This document shows positions 46,496 to 54,705 of a DNA stretch of 64,000 nt, one piece after another. The notes beneath the pieces are model-generated. The model ran no database searches, was not told where the DNA came from, and saw nothing but the letters and a program-made list of their open reading frames with translations. The stretch lies in NCBI GenBank assembly GCA_963775875.1, contig CAVZKP010000025.1, forward strand, positions 1-64,000, in the 5' to 3' direction. Origin of the DNA: AP-15 sp963775875. Its GTDB lineage: Bacteria > Pseudomonadota > Alphaproteobacteria > ATCC43930 > CGMCC-115725. Made by a program: the position numbers and the translations under genes. Each line of letters starts with the position of its first letter. Within the stretch, counting starts at the first letter, position 1.

Positions 46496-47848
46496 TCAAA
46501 AGCCACCCCAATTTACACCACCTTGACGGACGTGACCCGAGGTGGCGGCTTTGGTCACGTGACGACGGTGGGCCCAGACATCGAGAAACGCCAGGGCCAC
46601 AAAGGGCCAGTAAATCATCGACTCGATAACCAGTCGCTGATGGCTCGGCACAAAGACATAACCCGTCATGAGGTAGAGCAGAAGACATGCATTCGTAAGC
46701 CATAATAGGGCGAACGATGGGACAAAACAGGCGAAGACGATCAGCCAACAAAAATACCAAGGGTAGTGCGGTGAGAGGAGAAGCATAAACACCGCCGCCG
46801 ACACCCCGGCCATGGCATAAGGCGGCCCGTCGCGATCGCGCCGGAACGCAAAGCCGAAGCTCAGCGCTGCCAGCAGGATAATGGCTCCAATCTCGTAGCC
46901 GCGCGTGCTCAACTGCCCGAGGGTCGGCAAACAGCGCAATAGCTCCAGCAGGTAGAAGCCGGCGCCGGTTGCGTCGAAGCCTTCCTGGCCGGCATATCCG
47001 GGGAGAAACCCTACAATTTGCGATCCAGCCGAAATGAATGGGAGATAGGCGATGATTGCCGCCGTAGAGAAAACAGCCGGCATCTTCCAGTCCCATCGCA
47101 GGTACGAAGCTGGGATTAGAATTGCCGGGTAGAACTTCGTGAGCGTTGCCCCAGCCAAAAAGAAACCCGCGAGTCCTGGCCGCCGCTTCCGGACGGCCCA
47201 GAACATTGCGAGCGAGCAAGCAATCAGCGCAGCGTCGATGTGGCCGCTCCCGGCGAATTCCCACATCGGAAGCGGGTGCCACGCGTAAACCAGAACGCGG
47301 GAAGTCGGCAGCCCCTCAACCGCCAGAAGATGCGCGAGAAGGGCAAAGGTGATCATTTCGAAGATCACCATGGCAGCCTTCATCGCGGTCACCGACTCGC
47401 TGACGCGGGTGACGACCAGAAAGATCGCTTCGGCGGTTGGCGGATAGATCGTCGGCGCATATTTGCTCCCGATCTGCGTATAGATGTCTTGGTCGCGCAG
47501 CGTCTCAAGCTGCGGGTCGTTCGGCTTGTAACGGTAGGGGTTGAACCCGGCGGCTTCGACACGCCCGTCCCAGACATACCGATAGACATCGCTCGACAGA
47601 TGGGGTGGAGCAAATGCGACCGGCACGCGCATCGCGAGCGCGAGCGCCGCGATCCCCAGTACTACACGCCACGATGAGCCGCTGTTCCATGTCAGCCAGA
47701 CCGCCACCAAATAGACCGCGCTCTGCAGCATGGCGACGATGAGGAAATAGTCGACGCGACCTTCGGACTGGAACTGCAGGCCTACGAAGGTCAGCGCGGC
47801 AAGCGTCGTGCCGCAGGCGCCCGCCGCCGCGACACGACCCCGGTTCAT
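46496..47848 (-). CDS. GT87-like polytopic membrane mannosyl/glycosyltransferase
   Basis: I prefer the start MNRGRVAAAGACGTTLAALT (47848) because the longer frame runs into the upstream HAD gene. Ten or so hydrophobic segments are visible (e.g. LIVAMLQSAVYLVAVWLTW, FALLAHLLAVEGLPTSRVLV). The luminal loop SSDVYRYVWDGRVEAAGFNP YRY (split) carries the D/E-rich motif of polyprenyl-phosphate-dependent GT-C transferases, and YPWYFCWLIVFACFV is near the C-terminus. The last ~15 codons read through IS256 end sequence, so the native tail was replaced. Last gene of the operon that begins with the selenoprotein-like gene. Confidence 0.65.
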   Translation of the reverse strand: MNRGRVAAAGACGTTLAALTFVGLQFQSEGRVDYFLIVAMLQSAVYLVAVWLTWNSGSSWRVVLGIAALALAMRVPVAFAPPHLSSDVYRYVWDGRVEAAGFNPYRYKPNDPQLETLRDQDIYTQIGSKYAPTIYPPTAEAIFLVVTRVSESVTAMKAAMVIFEMITFALLAHLLAVEGLPTSRVLVYAWHPLPMWEFAGSGHIDAALIACSLAMFWAVRKRRPGLAGFFLAGATLTKFYPAILIPASYLRWDWKMPAVFSTAAIIAYLPFISAGSQIVGFLPGYAGQEGFDATGAGFYLLELLRCLPTLGQLSTRGYEIGAIILLAALSFGFAFRRDRDGPPYAMAGVSAAVFMLLLSPHYPWYFCWLIVFACFVPSFALLWLTNACLLLYLMTGYVFVPSHQRLVIESMIYWPFVALAFLDVWAHRRHVTKAATSGHVRQGGVNWGGF

Positions 47849-47912
47849 AACCCCTGTTTGCGTCGCAGCGCCAATGATTGTCGCAAACAAACTCAGACCC
47901 GTTGCCAAGGTT

Positions 47913-48609
47913 TCAGGCGCCGAGATGGTCGGCGAGTTCCGCAAATCCGTCGAGTACAATATCGGTCGCGGGGTTGGGTACGGGATCGGGCGGGCCGGCG
48001 GGTCCCCACTCGTCGGGTCGGCGTACAAAGGCGGTGCGATAGCCGACGCCGCGAGCCGCATCAAGGTCGAAATTGTGGCACGCCACCATCAAGATTTCGT
48101 GCGGCTCGACGGCCAGAAACGTGGCGGCCCGCCGGTAGGCATCCGGGTGCGGCTTGTAGACGCGCAGCATGTCGCAGGGGATCACGGCATCCCAGTCGAT
48201 GCCGTTGCGGCGTGATGTATCGACAATCAGCGGCAGGCTGAGAATTGTGAACGAGACGCAGATGCGGTGCCGCCGCAATCGGCGCAGCGCCGCGGCAAAA
48301 TCCGGCCACGCATCGAGCTGATGCCAACGCTCGGCGATTGCTCGCCGTTCCTCCGGCAGAACCGCCGAGCCCGTTCTCGTCGAACAATTCGCCCAGCACG
48401 TCGCGGTGCACGTCGTCGATGTTGAAGCCGGGATCGACCGAGTTGGTCATCCGGCGCAGCGAGCGGCGGCGATGCTCGTTCGCCAGCGCATGCCAGTCGC
48501 GCTCGATGCCTTGCGCGGTGCCCCATGCCGCCATCGCCGCGGTCAAGCCGGCATGCCAGTCGAGCACCGTGCCACCGGTGTCGAAGGCAAGGACCTTTAT
48601 GTCTTTCAT
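47913..48609 (-). pseudogene. Type II 2-haloacid dehalogenase-like HAD hydrolase, one indel
   Basis: GGGTGAGGAGCGCG precedes ATG. MKDIKVLAFDTGGTVLDWHA places the nucleophile Asp at residue 10, as in L-2-haloacid dehalogenases. At ~48370 the frame shifts, and the other frame gives LPEERRAIAERWHQLDAWPD, the lysine motif LRVYKPHPDAYRRAATFLAV and ILMVACHNFDLDAARGVGYR, where N and D are spaced as in haloacid dehalogenase active sites. About 230 residues when repaired. Tightly follows the GrdB-like gene. Dehalogenase activity on haloacids is a family inference; many HAD II proteins have other substrates. Confidence 0.75.
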
Positions 48610-48613
48610 CGCG

Positions 48614-49830
48614 CTCCTCACCCGTTACGCACCCTCGCGGCCGGCACCATGAAGTTGCTGACGATCAGCCGCAGGCGGTCGTCTTCGTGCGCCTGCAGCA
48701 TCTCGCGCAGCGCGTGGATCGCCGCCCCGGTCGCGGTCTCGTTCCAGAACCAGTCGGTGAGCTGGCGGCTCGACGGCTTCGCGGTCCCGGCAGCGGCCGC
48801 TTCCAGGCAGATACGCCTTCAGATCGTCGACTGCGAAGCGCAGGATCAGCGGCGCCGAGAACCCGTCGCGCGGGCTCGGCGGCGCCTTGCCGCGCAGCCA
48901 GTCGGCGACATAGCGGGCACAGTCGCCGATGGCGAGCCCGGTCAGGCCCACCGTGCTGCGGCCGTGCTGTTCGATCCAGCGCCGATGCGCGCCCTGGAGC
49001 AGCAGGATTTCCGCCTCCAGCCGGGATGCGAGCGACTCCGCCGAGCCGCTTGACGATCGCCGCCGGAATGAACGGCGGCTGCCACGCCGGATCGGGGCGG
49101 GCGCGTGGATCGTCATCGGGAAAATCGATGATCCGCACCGGCCCGCCACCCTCGACCAGCATGCCGAGCGCGGTCAGGACGACCCGCCTCTGGAATGTCG
49201 GGTCGTTGGGCGGGCCGAATGGCCGCCCCAGCTCGAACGGTACCCATAGCGCGCGCGGCGGCTTCGTGTTCTCGGCCTGCGGCCGGATCAACACGACGGC
49301 GACGGTCGCGATACCCTCTTCCTCGAGATAATGGCCCAGCGCGCTCACGGCGCGCGTGCAGACCGGTCAAACGGGGGCGAGGAGGACGCTATCGACGTTG
49401 TCCTGCTTCAGGCGGCCGGCGAGTTCGCGGGCATGCGGCTCCATCTGCAAAGGATCGGTCGCGCCCATGAACGAATAGTGGGTATCGGCCATCGATCCGA
49501 TCGTCCCCTCGGCCACGAGCTCCCGCAGCCGATCGACCGGAAAGGCGACGTTCCAATCTTCCTGCAACCCGGTGCGGTCGAAATTGATCGAGATGTGGCT
49601 GCACAGCAGGTCTTGCGGCCGGGGTCGTCGCGGGGATCGCATGATAGTGCGGATCGCGGCCGCGGAACGGCTCCTCGCCGCGCACGACGAGGCCGGCGGA
49701 CGAGACAATCGCGACGCGGCGCTGCGACAGCGCCGGGCCGGTAACCCAAGGCCGTGTTTTAAAGTCGGGGCATTCGACCTCGGCCAGGCGTTTGGCCTGG
49801 TCGGGTGGCAGGTCGGTCAGTCGTGGTCAC
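48614..49830 (-). CDS. GrdB-family (glycine/betaine/proline reductase B-like) protein with probable selenocysteine UGA
   Basis: GTG at 49830 follows GAGGAGAGGCTCA. Segments in order: LPPDQAKRLAEVECPDFKTR, GPALSQRRVAIVSSAGLVV, then SHISINFDRTGLQEDWNVAF, MADTHYSFMGATDPLQMEPH and DNVDSVLLAPV. An in-frame TGA (49367-49369) follows, and the same frame goes on PVCTRAVSALGHYLEEEGIA, RALWVPFELGRPFGPPNDP. The layout U-P-V-C equals the UxxC redox motif of GrdB-type selenoproteins. A 17-nt hairpin follows the UGA by 11 nt. The C-terminal domain (LASRLEAEILLLQGAHRRWI, SSRQLTDWFWNETATGAAIH) ends at 48614. Four single-base shifts (about 49822, 49640, 49040, 48812) also interrupt it, so it may be dead or contain sequencing indels. 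Family call firm; Sec strongly suggested. Confidence 0.7.
49339..49355 (-). promoter_or_regulatory. Candidate bacterial SECIS hairpin downstream of the UGA
   Basis: In mRNA sense: UGA, 11 nucleotides, GCGCGC, loop CGUGA, GCGCGC. The 6-bp perfect stem, a 5-base loop with G in its second position, and the 11-nt spacing match what is known of E. coli-type SECIS elements recognised by SelB. GC-rich coding sequence can form such hairpins by chance, so this is supportive, not proof. Confidence 0.55.
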
Positions 49831-49894
49831 TGAGCCTCTCCTCGCATCAGCTCGCGGCGATGGCTCGCCGCATTCTTGAGGAGCTTATCACGCG

Positions 49895-49916
49895 TTTTAG
49901 ATCGATCAATCTAAAA
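49895..49916. promoter_or_regulatory. TetR-type operator, copy A
   Basis: TTTTAGAT-CGATCA-ATCTAAAA is a perfect 8-bp inverted repeat with a 6-base spacer. It lies immediately after the TetR stop codon and 65 bases upstream of the GTG start of the GrdB-like gene, so it can repress the minus-strand selenoprotein operon. Confidence 0.6.
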
Positions 49917-50507
49917 TCAGCTAGGGGCTTTGCCGAGCAGCGCCAAAACCCCGTTGGCGGCGCCTTCCAGCACCTCGCGCTGCGGGCGCGTGCGCGCCAG
50001 GACACGGATGCCGAGCAACACGCTCAAGAGCAACATGGCGAGTTCGTCCGCGGGACGGATGTCGGTGATCGAACCATCTTTCTGCCCCGCCTCGATACAG
50101 CGGCGAAAAAAAGCCTCGATGAAGACCATCTCCTCGACGACGAGCTTCTGGAATTCAGGGTCATAGGGCGCCAGTTCCAGCGCTGCGTTGACCAGGAAAC
50201 ATCCGCGGCGCAGCTCGTCGTCGACCGACCGCTCGATGATCTCCTCAAAAAACGCCCGGACAGCCGTGGCCGGCGGCAACTTTTCGAACCGGGCAATGCG
50301 ATCCCGTACCGTCTGGGCGAGGTAATAGACAAAGGCCTGACGATACAGCGACCGCTTGTCGCCAAAGGCATTGTAGAGGCTGGCATTGGTGATCCCCATC
50401 TGCTCGGCGAGATCGCGCATCGAGGTCTGCCCGAATCCCTGCGCCCAGAAGCAGTTCATCGCCGCCTCCAGAACCGTCGTCTCGTCGAACTCTCTCGGTC
50501 GCGCCAT
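49917..50507 (-). CDS. TetR/AcrR-family regulator
   Basis: Start MARPREFDETTVLEAAMNCF. The HTH is complete: AQGFGQTSMRDLAEQMGITN ASLYNAFGDKRSLYRQAF (split here for length). The ligand-binding half follows (RGCFLVNAALELAPYDPEFQ, FFRRCIEAGQKDGSITDIRP), with a conserved Cys at the start of helix 6 as in NemR/AcuR-type regulators that sense electrophiles. About 196 residues, intact. Operator-like palindromes lie on both sides of the gene (copies A and B), the usual arrangement for an autoregulated local repressor. Inducer unknown; an electrophilic or halogenated compound would fit its neighbours. Confidence 0.85.
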   Translation of the reverse strand: MARPREFDETTVLEAAMNCFWAQGFGQTSMRDLAEQMGITNASLYNAFGDKRSLYRQAFVYYLAQTVRDRIARFEKLPPATAVRAFFEEIIERSVDDELRRGCFLVNAALELAPYDPEFQKLVVEEMVFIEAFFRRCIEAGQKDGSITDIRPADELAMLLLSVLLGIRVLARTRPQREVLEGAANGVLALLGKAPS

Positions 50508-50624
50508 CATTCGCCTCGCATCGGCCGCGGCGATCGTGGCCGCTATCTTCATGATCAGCCGATGAAATTTTAGAGCGGCCGAGCCAGAACGGCAAAGCCA
50601 TTGTCAGTGTTCGCTTGCGTCGTC

Positions 50625-50648
50625 ATTCTGGATCATATGATCTAAAAT
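50625..50648. promoter_or_regulatory. TetR-type operator, copy B
   Basis: ATTCTGGATCAT/ATGATCTAAAAT, an imperfect palindrome, sits between the divergent TetR (start 50507) and GST (start 50703) genes. It shares the GATCTAAAAT half and overall 24-bp frame with copies A and C. Control of both divergent promoters is likely. Confidence 0.6.
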
Positions 50649-50702
50649 GTGTGCGGCGTGTTGAAGCCGCCTGAAGCCTCCGTTTCGACGAAAGGACTGA
50701 CG

Positions 50703-51410
50703 ATGATCCGGTTCTACTATCACCCGACACCGAACCCCGCCAAAGTCGCTCTGTTTCTCGAAGAGACGGGGCTGCCCTACGAGGTCGTGCCGGTCGACAC
50801 GGCAAAGGGTCAGCAACACACTGCCGAGTTCCGCGCCATCAATCCGAACGGCAAGGTGCCGGCCATCATCGACACCGACGGGCCAGGCGGAGCGGAAACC
50901 CGCGTCTTCGACTCGACCGCGATCCTGCTCTATCTCGGTGAGAAGACCTGCAAGCTGATGGGCGCGCCTGCCGATCGCGGTGAATTGCTGTCATGGCTGT
51001 TCTTTATCGCCACCGGGCTCGGGCCGTTCTCTGGCCAGGCTGTGCATTTTCAGCGAGCCGCTTCGGAAAAGCTGTCCTATGCGATCAACCGCTACCGGCG
51101 CGAGGCCGAGCGCCACTACACGGTGCTGGACAAGCACCTTGAGGGCCGCGACTTCATCGTCGGGAGCGGGTACACGATCGCCGATATCTCTGGGTGGGGC
51201 TGGATCGATCGCGCGAGTTTCGTGCTGCCCGGCAGCGACGACCCGCTCGCCCCTTATCCTAACATCCGCCGCTGGTTCCATGCGATCGACGCCCGCCCCG
51301 CAGTCGCCAAAGCGCGGGCGGTGGGCAGCTCCCATAGCTTCAAGAAGGAGGTCGACGAGGAGACACGGCGCGCGCTGTTTCCGTCGAACTATCCGCCGGC
51401 GGCTGCCTGA
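50703..51410 (+). CDS. Glutathione S-transferase family protein
   Basis: GAAAGGACTGACG precedes ATG. The thioredoxin-like N-terminal domain reads MIRFYYHPTPNPAKVALFLE, with the cis-Pro region NPNGKVPAIIDTDGP and RVFDSTAILLYLGEKTCKLM (the DS/TA glutathione-binding turn). The helical C-terminal domain includes HFQRAASEKLSYAINRYRRE and the N-capping motif VGSGYTIADISGWGWIDRA. Total 235 residues, intact. It probably conjugates or deglutathionylates small electrophiles. It is divergent from the TetR gene across operator B, and first of the plus-strand genes to 54514. Confidence 0.85.
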   Translation: MIRFYYHPTPNPAKVALFLEETGLPYEVVPVDTAKGQQHTAEFRAINPNGKVPAIIDTDGPGGAETRVFDSTAILLYLGEKTCKLMGAPADRGELLSWLFFIATGLGPFSGQAVHFQRAASEKLSYAINRYRREAERHYTVLDKHLEGRDFIVGSGYTIADISGWGWIDRASFVLPGSDDPLAPYPNIRRWFHAIDARPAVAKARAVGSSHSFKKEVDEETRRALFPSNYPPAAA

Positions 51411-51475
51411 GGCAGGCTGTCCCGACCCCGGCGCTAGTGAAAAGCGCCGAGCGTCGCCACGACGGAGGTCTGGTC

Positions 51476-52303
51476 ATGAGTGATCCTGTTCCCGCGATCG
51501 CCGAGGCCTCCGCCACCGGGGTCGTTGCGGAAATATTCGCGGATATCCGTGGGGTGCTCGGCGTCGAGGTGGTCAACCTGATCTGGCGCCACCTCGCGAC
51601 GATCCCGAATGCGCTGCCCTGGGCCTGGGGAATGCTGCGCCCGCTTTATGCCGACGGCACGATCGCCGCAGAGGCGCAAGCCCTACATGACCAGCTCTCG
51701 CTGCCGCGTCTAACGGCGTTGCCGCGCGACCTTTTGACCGCGATCGACCTGGGCAGTAACGAGCTTGCCTCGATCCGCGACATCCTCGCTGCTTACGACC
51801 GGACGAACGCGATGGCCTTGATGGCGCTATCCGCGCTGCTGTGCCGGCTGGAGGGGCAGCCCGCGACAAGCGAGCCGATAGCCGGGCTCGATCCGGGATC
51901 GTCGCTGTCGCCAACTGCGCGAATTCCATTACCACCGCTGCCCGGCCTCGACGCGTTGCCAGAGCCGGTCGCCAACCTTGTGGTGATGCTGAACCGGCTC
52001 GGTACGCGACGCGACAATCCCGTTCTCGCCAGCATGTATCGTCACCTGGCCTATTGGCCAGGCTATCTAGCGTTAAGCTGGGTACTGATCGCGCCGCTGG
52101 ATGGGAATGGATCTCTGGAACGGGCGATCGCGGATGCGCTGACCAAGGCGCAGGCACGGAGCGGATGTCTCGCGCTACAGCTTCGGGCACCGCCGCTCGA
52201 TATCGCGACCGGAGACACGATCCGAGCTGCCGTCGCGCCCTTTGCCGGCGACGTCATCGCCAAGATGGTCGTGATCTGTGCGCTTTTGCGCGCGGCCACC
52301 TGA
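51476..52303 (+). CDS. DehI-family protein (haloacid dehalogenase group I-like)
   Basis: GACGGAGG precedes ATG. The opening MSDPVPAIAEASATGVVAEI and FADIRGVLGVEVVNLIWRHL with ATIPNALPWAWGMLRPLYAD is the typical first repeat of DehI-family proteins. A second, similar repeat appears in LPEPVANLVVMLNRLG, NPVLASMYRHLAYWPGYLAL. The characterised DehI hydrolyses D- and L-2-haloacids through an activated water, using an aspartate in the tunnel. I did not place that residue here. 275 residues, intact, and 66 bases after the GST gene. Dehalogenation is a family-based inference. Confidence 0.75.
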   Translation: MSDPVPAIAEASATGVVAEIFADIRGVLGVEVVNLIWRHLATIPNALPWAWGMLRPLYADGTIAAEAQALHDQLSLPRLTALPRDLLTAIDLGSNELASIRDILAAYDRTNAMALMALSALLCRLEGQPATSEPIAGLDPGSSLSPTARIPLPPLPGLDALPEPVANLVVMLNRLGTRRDNPVLASMYRHLAYWPGYLALSWVLIAPLDGNGSLERAIADALTKAQARSGCLALQLRAPPLDIATGDTIRAAVAPFAGDVIAKMVVICALLRAAT

Positions 52304-52441
52304 GGGCCGAACGAAGAAATATCTCTATGAACCCGGGCGTGGCGATACCGATGATCGATGCGGTCGTCGGGCCCATTCGGCGGCGACGATATTGGTATAG
52401 GCATAGGCACGAAGCAGGAGCGGGCAGAGCGAGGACCGAGC

Positions 52442-54514
52442 ATGAGTTTGACGAAGTTCGCCCGGCACGAGCGGCTGCGGGCGCGGCTCGCGACGGTCCT
52501 GGACCTCAGCGGAGCAGTCGGGCGAGCAGCGGCTCCGGTCGTAGATCTTCTGGTTCGCCTTGCCCTGGCAAAAGCCTTCTTCGCTCCGGGAATGTTCCAG
52601 GGCCTTGGTGGTGCCGATCTCCCTACGGCGTGGCTGATGATCATTGTGCAGGTGATCGGACCGATGTTGATGGCCATAGGGCTTTTGGTCAGGCCGGTTG
52701 CGCTGCTGATGCTCGCGCTGACCTTGCGGGCGCAGTTCTCAGGCACAGCGCAAGACGAGCATCTGTTCTGGGCAGCATTGTTTGGCTGGTACGTCGTGCA
52801 CGGCCCTGCTGCGCTGTCCCTCGACCGCCTCTTCAGCAACGGGATGAAGCATAGTCCACTACCGTTGGCAGGGCTCGCGATCGCCACTGGGGATTGGGTC
52901 AATCGTGCGATCGGCCCGTTCTATGTGCTTGCAATACGGCTCTGGTTGGCTGCTGCCCTCGCCGCGCCCGCGCCATCCAACGCCATGCTCCCGGCCATGC
53001 AGCATGTCATGCTGCCGTCGCGGTTGCTCATGATCGGCGGTGTCTTGCTGGCTTTGGGCCTGGCTACGCCTATGGTGGCGGTTGTCCTGTTTGCGGCGGG
53101 ATCCGGCATGGCGGTAGCCGTGTCGGATCACGGCCTGACAATCTATGAGCCCTTGCTCTTGGCTTTGCTCGCAGCATCGGGAGCCGGACGCTATTCGCTC
53201 GACCATCTGATCGGTTGTTGGGCGCGTCGCGCGGTCCGCCTGCACCCCGACATGCCGCATGTCGTCATCGTCGGTGCGGGGTTTGGGGGCATGGCGTGTG
53301 CAGCGGGGTTATGCCATGAACCGGTGCGCGTCACGTTGATCGACCGGGAGAACTATCACCTGTTCCAACCGTTGCTGTATCAGGTCGCGACGGCCGCCCT
53401 CTCGCCGGCCGACATCACCACGCCGGTGCGCGCCGCGTTCCGCGACAATGCTCGAATGTGGGTGCTGCGCGGCACCGTTACCGCGGTGGATGCTGTTGCG
53501 CACCGGGTGATCGCTGATGGTCGCGCAATTGACTACGACACGCTTGTGCTCGCGACCGGTGCGACACACGGATACTTCGGCCGCGAAGAATGGGCGGCCT
53601 ACGCGCCGGGGCTGAAATCGGTCGCGGACGCGACCAGTATTCGCAGCCGCATCCTCGACTCTTTTGAAAAAGCCGAAGCAACAGAAGATGCCGCGTTCCA
53701 ACGGAAACTGCTGACATTCCTAATCTGCGGCGCCGGACCAACCGGTGTCGAGATGGCCGGTGCCATCGCCGAACTTGCACGCAACGGGATGGCTAAAGAT
53801 TTCCGCAATTTCGACCCCGCATCCGCCCGCATCCTTCTGGTGCAGGCCGGACCGCGGGTGCTACCGCAATTCGACGAACGGCTATCGGCCTTCGCGCGCA
53901 GCTCCTTGGAGGCCCTTGGCGTTGAGGTGCACACCGATAGCCGGGTCGAGCTGATCGACCGGGATGGCGTCGTCGTGAACGGCGAACGAGTTGAAGCCGG
54001 AACCGTTTTGTGGGCTGCCGGAGTGGTTGCGTCGCCAGCCTCGACCTGGCTCGGAGCTGAGGCGGACCGTGCCGGCCGCATCAAGGTTGGCCCCGATCTT
54101 TCGGTTCCGGGACTCCCCGATATCTTTGCAATCGGCGATACCGCGCTTTCGCTCGCTTGGGACGGCCAACCTCTTCCCGGGCTTGCGCCTGCGGCGAAGC
54201 AGGGTGGCGCCTACATTGCCTCGGTTTTGCACGCCCGGCTGAGCGGTCGCCAGCCGCCGCCGCCGTTCCGCTATCGCCACCAAGGCAGCCTGGCCACGAT
54301 CGGCCGCAGGAGCGCGGTTGCGGACTTTGGACGGGTGAAGGTCACCGGCGCGCCGGCATGGTGGCTTTGGGGCGCCGTCCACGTCTTCTTCCTGGTCGGC
54401 GTACGCAATCGGCTTTGGGTCATGCTCGGCTGGGCCTGGTCTTACTTCACGTTCGACGTCGGCGTACGGCTGATCACGGAGGCGAGGCAGAGTTCGACCA
54501 GACGAGGGAGCTAG
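52442..54514 (+). CDS. DoxX-type membrane domain fused to NDH-2-like NAD(P)H dehydrogenase
   Basis: A 690-residue intact fusion starting MSLTKFARHERLRARLATVL. The N-terminal ~260 residues contain two DoxX-like membrane units (LLVRLALAKAFFAPGMFQGL with LMLALTLRAQFSGTAQDEHL; RLLMIGGVLLALGLATPMVA). The rest is a type II NADH dehydrogenase: HVVIVGAGFGGMACAAGLCH (FAD), IDRENYHLFQPLLYQVATAA, LICGAGPTGVEMAGAIAEL (NAD) and LPDIFAIGDTALSLAWDG. It would pass electrons from NADH to the quinone pool at the inner membrane. DoxX-NDH-2 fusions are known but uncommon. A 138-base gap precedes it. Confidence 0.9.
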   Translation: MSLTKFARHERLRARLATVLDLSGAVGRAAAPVVDLLVRLALAKAFFAPGMFQGLGGADLPTAWLMIIVQVIGPMLMAIGLLVRPVALLMLALTLRAQFSGTAQDEHLFWAALFGWYVVHGPAALSLDRLFSNGMKHSPLPLAGLAIATGDWVNRAIGPFYVLAIRLWLAAALAAPAPSNAMLPAMQHVMLPSRLLMIGGVLLALGLATPMVAVVLFAAGSGMAVAVSDHGLTIYEPLLLALLAASGAGRYSLDHLIGCWARRAVRLHPDMPHVVIVGAGFGGMACAAGLCHEPVRVTLIDRENYHLFQPLLYQVATAALSPADITTPVRAAFRDNARMWVLRGTVTAVDAVAHRVIADGRAIDYDTLVLATGATHGYFGREEWAAYAPGLKSVADATSIRSRILDSFEKAEATEDAAFQRKLLTFLICGAGPTGVEMAGAIAELARNGMAKDFRNFDPASARILLVQAGPRVLPQFDERLSAFARSSLEALGVEVHTDSRVELIDRDGVVVNGERVEAGTVLWAAGVVASPASTWLGAEADRAGRIKVGPDLSVPGLPDIFAIGDTALSLAWDGQPLPGLAPAAKQGGAYIASVLHARLSGRQPPPPFRYRHQGSLATIGRRSAVADFGRVKVTGAPAWWLWGAVHVFFLVGVRNRLWVMLGWAWSYFTFDVGVRLITEARQSSTRRGS

Positions 54515-54604
54515 GGTCAGCGATGAACTGCTTCCGGGCGCGGGGGTTCGAGCCGCTCTCGCCGGGTAACGCGTGTGTGATCGGACAGCCGCTCGTTTTC
54601 AGGA

Positions 54605-54628
54605 ATTGTGGATTGATCGATCTAAAAT
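54605..54628. promoter_or_regulatory. TetR-type operator, copy C
   Basis: The sequence ends GATTGATCGATCTAAAAT, identical over this stretch to the inverted copy A except for the last base, and keeps the ATTGTG outer half seen as ATTCTG in copy B. It lies 78 bases upstream of the cytochrome b gene and beyond the NDH-2 stop, in a promoter position. Confidence 0.6.
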
Positions 54629-54705
54629 CGTTGGTAAACTCTCTGGTCGCCGCTCGCTGATGCGACAAAGAACTGCCGGCCAGGCGGTTTTAAAGCCAAC
54701 GGATC

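Noticed and set aside
54536..54580. GGGTTCGAGCC as a tRNA T-arm
   Set aside because: No acceptor or anticodon arm can be built around it.
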